Shown: in pieces, positions 60,627-64,000 of the stretch
Position numbering within the stretch: the stretch's first letter is position 1
How the letters are laid out: each line of letters begins with the position of its first letter
NCBI RefSeq assembly: GCF_030546575.1
Contig: NZ_JAUOTN010000009.1
Coordinates: 167,788 to 231,787, forward strand
Length of the DNA stretch: 64,000 nt
Direction: 5' to 3'
Origin: Pontibacter coccineus
GTDB lineage: Bacteria > Bacteroidota > Bacteroidia > Cytophagales > Hymenobacteraceae
Translations under genes and position numbers: made by a program
Notes under the pieces: generated by a model
Databases searched by the model: none
Told to the model about the DNA's origin: nothing
What the model saw: only the letters and a program-made list of their open reading frames with translations

Positions 60627-60643
60627 AAGATCAGGAAATACGC

Positions 60644-61879
60644 TTAAGCTTTTCTTAACTCGAACACGGTGATCTCGGGAAGGAAGCCCACGCGGCCCGG
60701 ATAGCCGATAAAGCCAAGGCCGGTGTTGACGTACAGGTGCTGCCTGCCGCGTTTGTAAAGGCCGGCCCACTGCTCGTACACATACTGCACCGGACTCCAT
60801 TTCAGGCCCGGTATGTTCACCCCGAACTGCATGCCGTGGGTATGGCCCGACAGGGTGAGGTCGATGTCGTTGTACTTCTGGTTGATCTCGCCATCCCAGT
60901 GCGAAGGGTCGTGCGACAGCAGCACCTTAAACGGACTGTCTTCTGCTCCGGTATAGGCTTTGCTCAGGTCACCGTATTTCGGGAAGCCCGCCCGGTTGCC
61001 CCAGTTCTCCACCCCCAGCACCGAGATATACGCACCGTCTTTCTCAATGCGGCGGTTCTCGTTCAGCAATACGTCCCAGCCCATGCTGCGCTGCGTGTCT
61101 ATCAAGGTCTGTAGGTTCTGCGTCTTCTCCTCGCGGCTCTCCCAGTTCGCGTAGTCACCATAATCGTGGTTGCCGAGCACCGAAAACACGCCCTGCTTCG
61201 CCCGGATTTCCTTCAGGGTATCCACATGCGGCATCAGTTCTTTGGCCACGTTGTTGACAATATCGCCTGTGAAGAACACGAGGTCGGCTTCCTGCTTGTT
61301 AATAAGATTGACAGCCTCTTTCAAGGGCTCTGTGGAGGTAAAGCTGCCTGTGTGCAGGTCGGAGATCTGCAGCATTTTGAAGCCCTCAAAAGCCGCTGGC
61401 AAATTCGGGAAGCGCAGTGTGACGCGTTTTACGCGGTAGTCGTAGGCGCCTTTCACCATGCCGTAAATAAAGGCCGAGAATGGCACTGCCGCCACCATAA
61501 GTCCCATCTGGCTCAGGAACTTGTTGCGCGATGGGTCAAAGGTTGTTTCGCCACTACTCACGTTGTTAAACACCATTTTGCCCAGGCGCAGGGTGTCATC
61601 CACAAAAAGGAAAAGCACCACCACCAGTTTGGAGGCGAAAATGATGAAGAGCGTGCTGGCCAGGTATGTTTTGTAAGCATCAGGCGGGGTGCCGCGCGTG
61701 AACGAGGCGAGCGCGAAGGTGACAACCGTGATGGCAAACACAGCCCAGTACAAGATATCGATAATGCGCTGGGTGCTGGCAGAAAGGCTTTGGGTGACGG
61801 TTTTAACGGCCTGGAAGACATAAAGGTCCACCAGGAACAGGATGAAAATGACTATTCCTATCGAAAAGTATCGTTGCAT
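60644..61879 (-). CDS. Membrane-anchored metallophosphoesterase (YkuE-like)
   Basis: From ATG 61879 the protein has 411 residues; an ATG seven codons upstream is also possible. Four hydrophobic segments fill about 1-150. The calcineurin-like domain (about 165-400) has Ile-Ser-Asp-Leu-His-Thr-Gly, Phe-Phe-Thr-Gly-Asp-Ile-Val-Asn, Leu-Gly-Asn-His-Asp-Tyr, Leu-Ser-His-Asp-Pro, and Leu-Ser-Gly-His-Thr-His-Gly, giving the full two-metal site. YkuE-like enzymes act on the outer face of the membrane, for example on UDP-sugars or lipid-linked phosphates. The substrate is not known. Confidence 0.9.
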   Translation of the reverse strand: MQRYFSIGIVIFILFLVDLYVFQAVKTVTQSLSASTQRIIDILYWAVFAITVVTFALASFTRGTPPDAYKTYLASTLFIIFASKLVVVLFLFVDDTLRLGKMVFNNVSSGETTFDPSRNKFLSQMGLMVAAVPFSAFIYGMVKGAYDYRVKRVTLRFPNLPAAFEGFKMLQISDLHTGSFTSTEPLKEAVNLINKQEADLVFFTGDIVNNVAKELMPHVDTLKEIRAKQGVFSVLGNHDYGDYANWESREEKTQNLQTLIDTQRSMGWDVLLNENRRIEKDGAYISVLGVENWGNRAGFPKYGDLSKAYTGAEDSPFKVLLSHDPSHWDGEINQKYNDIDLTLSGHTHGMQFGVNIPGLKWSPVQYVYEQWAGLYKRGRQHLYVNTGLGFIGYPGRVGFLPEITVFELRKA

Positions 61880-62043
61880 GGTATGTGGTTGGTGCTGCAT
61901 CAGAACAGCCGATGGCAGCTTCAGGTTTTAAAAATTGTAGGTTACTATAAAAAAAGGCAGGCAAACAGCCCCTGTTGCATGAACTATTTTTAGTGTAAAC
62001 AGATTCACTTAACAATCTTATACCTAACAAAATCTGTACCGCA

Positions 62044-62769
62044 GTGAAAGAAGAAGCCACGTCTGCACTTTTGGCATACGACACCACCAGCCTCAACATC
62101 AAGACCTGGGCCGAAGAAGACCGTCCGCGCGAAAAGCTCCTACTCAAAGGCAAAGCCGCCCTGAGCGATGCCGAACTGATTGCCATCCTGATCGGTTCGG
62201 GTACGACGAAGCTAACTGCTGTGGATGTGGGCAAAATTATTCTGGCTGCCGTAGGAAACGATTTGAATGAACTGGCGAGGCTGTCTGTTAAAGACCTGAC
62301 AAAGCATCCGGGTATAGGGGAGGCCAAGGCCATCTCGATTGTGAGTGCGCTTGAACTGGGCCGACGCCGCAAAGAAACCGCCGCGGCTGCCAAAACACGC
62401 ATTACCTGCTCCACCGACATCTACAACTACATTAAGCCCCAACTGCTGGACCTGCCGCACGAAGAGTTCTGGGTGATTCTGCTCAACCGCGCCAACGTGG
62501 TGATGAAGAAGGAGAGCATCAGCAGCGGGGGAGTGGCCGGCACTGTGGCCGACCCAAAGATGATCTTTAAAAAGGCCATAGAGCAGCTGGCGAGCTCCAT
62601 CATATTGGTGCACAACCACCCGAGCGGCAACACCAAGCCCAGCGCCGCCGACATTACTCTTACAAAGAAGATGAAGGAAGCCGGTTCTTTCCTGGACCTG
62701 CCGATTTTGGACCACATCATCTTCACTGATAGCGATTACTATAGCTTTGCTGATGAGGGACTTTTGTGA
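62044..62769 (+). CDS. radC: RadC-family JAB-domain protein
   Basis: The 241-residue protein starts at GTG 62044. It has an N-terminal UPF0758 helix-hairpin-helix part (Arg-Pro-Arg-Glu-Lys-Leu-Leu, Leu-Ser-Asp-Ala-Glu-Leu-Ile-Ala-Ile-Leu-Ile-Gly-Ser-Gly, Pro-Gly-Ile-Gly-Glu-Ala-Lys) and a C-terminal JAB/MPN metal domain with Val-His-Asn-His-Pro-Ser-Gly-x-x-x-Pro-Ser-x2-Asp. The length is normal. A DNA-related role is assumed for the family, but the E. coli radC mutant link to repair was withdrawn. Confidence 0.93.
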   Translation: MKEEATSALLAYDTTSLNIKTWAEEDRPREKLLLKGKAALSDAELIAILIGSGTTKLTAVDVGKIILAAVGNDLNELARLSVKDLTKHPGIGEAKAISIVSALELGRRRKETAAAAKTRITCSTDIYNYIKPQLLDLPHEEFWVILLNRANVVMKKESISSGGVAGTVADPKMIFKKAIEQLASSIILVHNHPSGNTKPSAADITLTKKMKEAGSFLDLPILDHIIFTDSDYYSFADEGLL

Positions 62770-62801
62770 GTTTAGGAGTTTGAGAGTTAAGAGAAAATAA
62801 T

Positions 62802-62882
62802 AATGTCATTTCGAACGCTAGTGAGAAATCTGGATTCTGAATTTTAATACTTCAGATTTCTCCCTCTGGTCGAAATGACATT
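62802..62882. repeat. Dispersed palindromic repeat R1, copy 2
   Basis: Perfect 13-bp ends AATGTCATTTCGA (62802-62814) and TCGAAATGACATT (62870-62882), then AGTGAGAAATCTG and CAGATTTCTCCCTC inner arms. It shares design and core words with 1259-1332. Confidence 0.88.
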
Positions 62883-62887
62883 AAAAT

Positions 62888-63088
62888 TTAATCTTCTTCC
62901 AAAACTTCCTTCACGCGGCCAACCTCTCCTGTTTCAAGCCTTACTTTGATGCCGTGCGGGTGGTTAGGTGATTTAGTTAAGATGGCCTCTACATAGCCCT
63001 CGGTCAGGTTACCGGTGCGTTGATCCTCTTTGAGCACGATGTTCACGTGCGAGCCTATCTTAATATTGCTGCGTTTAGTGCCGTCCAT
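62888..63088 (-). CDS. YwbE-family protein (DUF2196)
   Basis: The 66-residue protein matches the small YwbE family: Ile-Lys-Ile-Gly-Ser-His-Val-Asn-Ile-Val-Leu-Lys-Glu-Asp-Gln-Arg-Thr-Gly, Ile-Leu-Thr-Lys-Ser, His-Pro-His-Gly-Ile-Lys-Val-Arg-Leu-Glu. The function is unknown. It lies 5 nt after the preceding minus-strand gene, so they may be co-transcribed. Confidence 0.9.
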   Translation of the reverse strand: MDGTKRSNIKIGSHVNIVLKEDQRTGNLTEGYVEAILTKSPNHPHGIKVRLETGEVGRVKEVLEED

Positions 63089-63093
63089 TAGGT

Positions 63094-63612
63094 TTATTGT
63101 TTGTTTTGGGGTTTGGAGATGATGTGCAGGAACTCCTCTTCGTCGTTCAGGCTCCAGCGCACTGGCGCTATGATGTCCTGCTTCACAACCTCTACTGTGT
63201 CGATCTGCTCCAGGTTAGCAAGTATCAGGTTGGTGTCTTTTACAACCTGGTTATTGATCACCACTTTCAGGTTTTGCTGAGCCGCAGGTATACGGTACTG
63301 GGTATAGATGTCTTGCAAGTTGGCCAGTTTTGCCGTGGACTTGACCTTGATGAGGATGGCGCCGTCTTTCGCTTTGTCGCCGAATAGGCCTGTTGCATTT
63401 TCGTTTTTCAGCACGTCGATGCTTTCTATGTTCTCAGTTTTGATCAGCGCCAGGCTCGGCTGCACGACCTGCTTTCCGTTTATCTGGATGTAAGGCTGCG
63501 GTTGCAGCACCAGCCCCTGCTTTCGCTGCTCTTTGGGGTGTATCAGCTCTTGTTGCGCGAAGGCCTGCAGGCCGCAACCCGCGAGTAAGAGAGAGAAGAT
63601 GAGTCGTTTCAT
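63094..63612 (-). CDS. Exported protein with TonB-plug-like repeats, function unknown
   Basis: The 172-residue protein has a signal peptide ending Ala-Phe-Ala-Gln. The segment Thr-Glu-Asn-Ile-Glu-Ser-Ile-Asp-Val-Leu-Lys-Asn-Glu-Asn-Ala-Thr-x-Leu-Phe-Gly resembles the plug motif of SusC proteins, and a second Gln-Ile-Asp-Thr-Val-Glu-Val-Val-Lys occurs later. No barrel follows. It may be a plug-like periplasmic adaptor or TonB/BlaR-signalling accessory protein; this cannot be settled here. Confidence 0.7.
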   Translation of the reverse strand: MKRLIFSLLLAGCGLQAFAQQELIHPKEQRKQGLVLQPQPYIQINGKQVVQPSLALIKTENIESIDVLKNENATGLFGDKAKDGAILIKVKSTAKLANLQDIYTQYRIPAAQQNLKVVINNQVVKDTNLILANLEQIDTVEVVKQDIIAPVRWSLNDEEEFLHIISKPQNKQ

Positions 63613-63715
63613 GGGGAGTGTTTTATTTGTGTAGGTTTCTGTTTTGTATTTAGTTGCAGTTTATAACGTACCGGGCTGAGGCGCATCAGTATACTTTAGG
63701 CTTTATTAGCATGGG

Positions 63716-64000
63716 TCATACCCTGGCATAGCCAAGTGCCTCAATCTCTTCGGCAGTACGTACCAAGTGCGTCTTACCATCCGTTAGCAGGTATAAAGTG
63801 TCACAAATTTCCAAAACATGTCTGAACATGTGGTCGGTTATGAGCAGCCCTTTGTTTTGCTTTTCCTCTGACAGGAAGTCCTTTACCTTATCAATCTGTA
63901 TAGGATTCAGATGGGTAAAAGGTTCATCCAGCATGGCGAACTGCGAGGCCGATTTTACAATTGCATAAATTTCCACCAGCCTTCGTTCTCCACCTGAAAG
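63716..64000 (-). CDS. ABC transporter ATP-binding protein, C-terminal part (5' end outside the window)
   Basis: The frame is open to the window edge and begins with the ABC signature Leu-Ser-Gly-Gly-Glu-Arg-Arg, then Walker B Phe-Ala-Met-Leu-Asp-Glu-Pro and the H-loop Ile-Thr-Asp-His. The rest is a short C-terminal tail. The Walker A part lies outside, and the transported substrate cannot be told. Confidence 0.88.
   Translation of the reverse strand, partial: LSGGERRLVEIYAIVKSASQFAMLDEPFTHLNPIQIDKVKDFLSEEKQNKGLLITDHMFRHVLEICDTLYLLTDGKTHLVRTAEEIEALGYARV

Overview
The window is a Bacteroidota chromosome segment, most likely from a Pontibacter- or Hymenobacter-like member of the Cytophagales. 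The grounds are paired SusC/SusD genes, many Cys-lipoproteins, a TAnnTTTG-type promoter, Bacteroidota-type fusions (NagB with PIG-L, GH3 with a serine-hydrolase domain), moderate to high GC outside one block, and almost no Shine-Dalgarno sequences. I see no rRNA, tRNA, CRISPR array or complete insertion sequence.

Layout. 1-3.0 kb: a TetR-family regulator (cut by the window edge), a YceI-like protein, a ring-cleaving dioxygenase and an MhqD-like hydrolase, which look like a quinone or electrophile defence group. 3.0-6.2 kb: a repeat-rich spacer and a secreted Ig/cadherin-like protein. 6.2-55.4 kb: a very large, nearly continuous peptidoglycan-use locus. 55.5-64 kb: ordinary genes, including small lipoproteins, a DUF4112 protein, UV endonuclease UvsE, a membrane metallophosphoesterase, RadC, a YwbE-like protein and the end of an ABC ATPase.

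The peptidoglycan locus can be read as a pathway. Outside the cytoplasm, a GH171/NamZ muramidase, a GH3 NagZ-like enzyme fused to an AmiE-like domain, a GH20 hexosaminidase, a GHL10/DigH-like hydrolase, a GH9 enzyme with a deacetylase in the -1 frame, four amidases, a DacB-like carboxypeptidase, a class A beta-lactamase-like protein and an NlpC/P60 peptidase would cut glycan and peptide bonds. Two SusC/SusD pairs would import fragments through the outer membrane. SSS, MFS and DUF819 carriers and a NagX-like protein would cross the inner membrane. In the cytoplasm MurQ makes GlcNAc-6-P plus D-lactate, an adjacent FAD/Fe-S enzyme would oxidise D-lactate, a NagB/PIG-L fusion would take GlcNAc-6-P to fructose-6-P, and a dipeptide epimerase handles L-Ala-D-Glu. 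A DeoR-type and a ROK/NagC-type protein are the likely regulators. No MurNAc or GlcNAc kinase and no classical NagA is in the window.

The most notable signals are: (1) this whole peptidoglycan superlocus; (2) a dnaX-like A-AAA-AAG slippery site directly before the GH9 stop, with the deacetylase in the -1 frame and no usable start of its own; (3) a 7.6-kb lower-GC block flanked by direct copies of the namZ 3' end; (4) a strongly over-represented short word, AGGTATA/TATACCT, in genes and spacers; and (5) several dispersed hairpin repeats, including a regular array of four GGATT-loop-AATCC hairpins.
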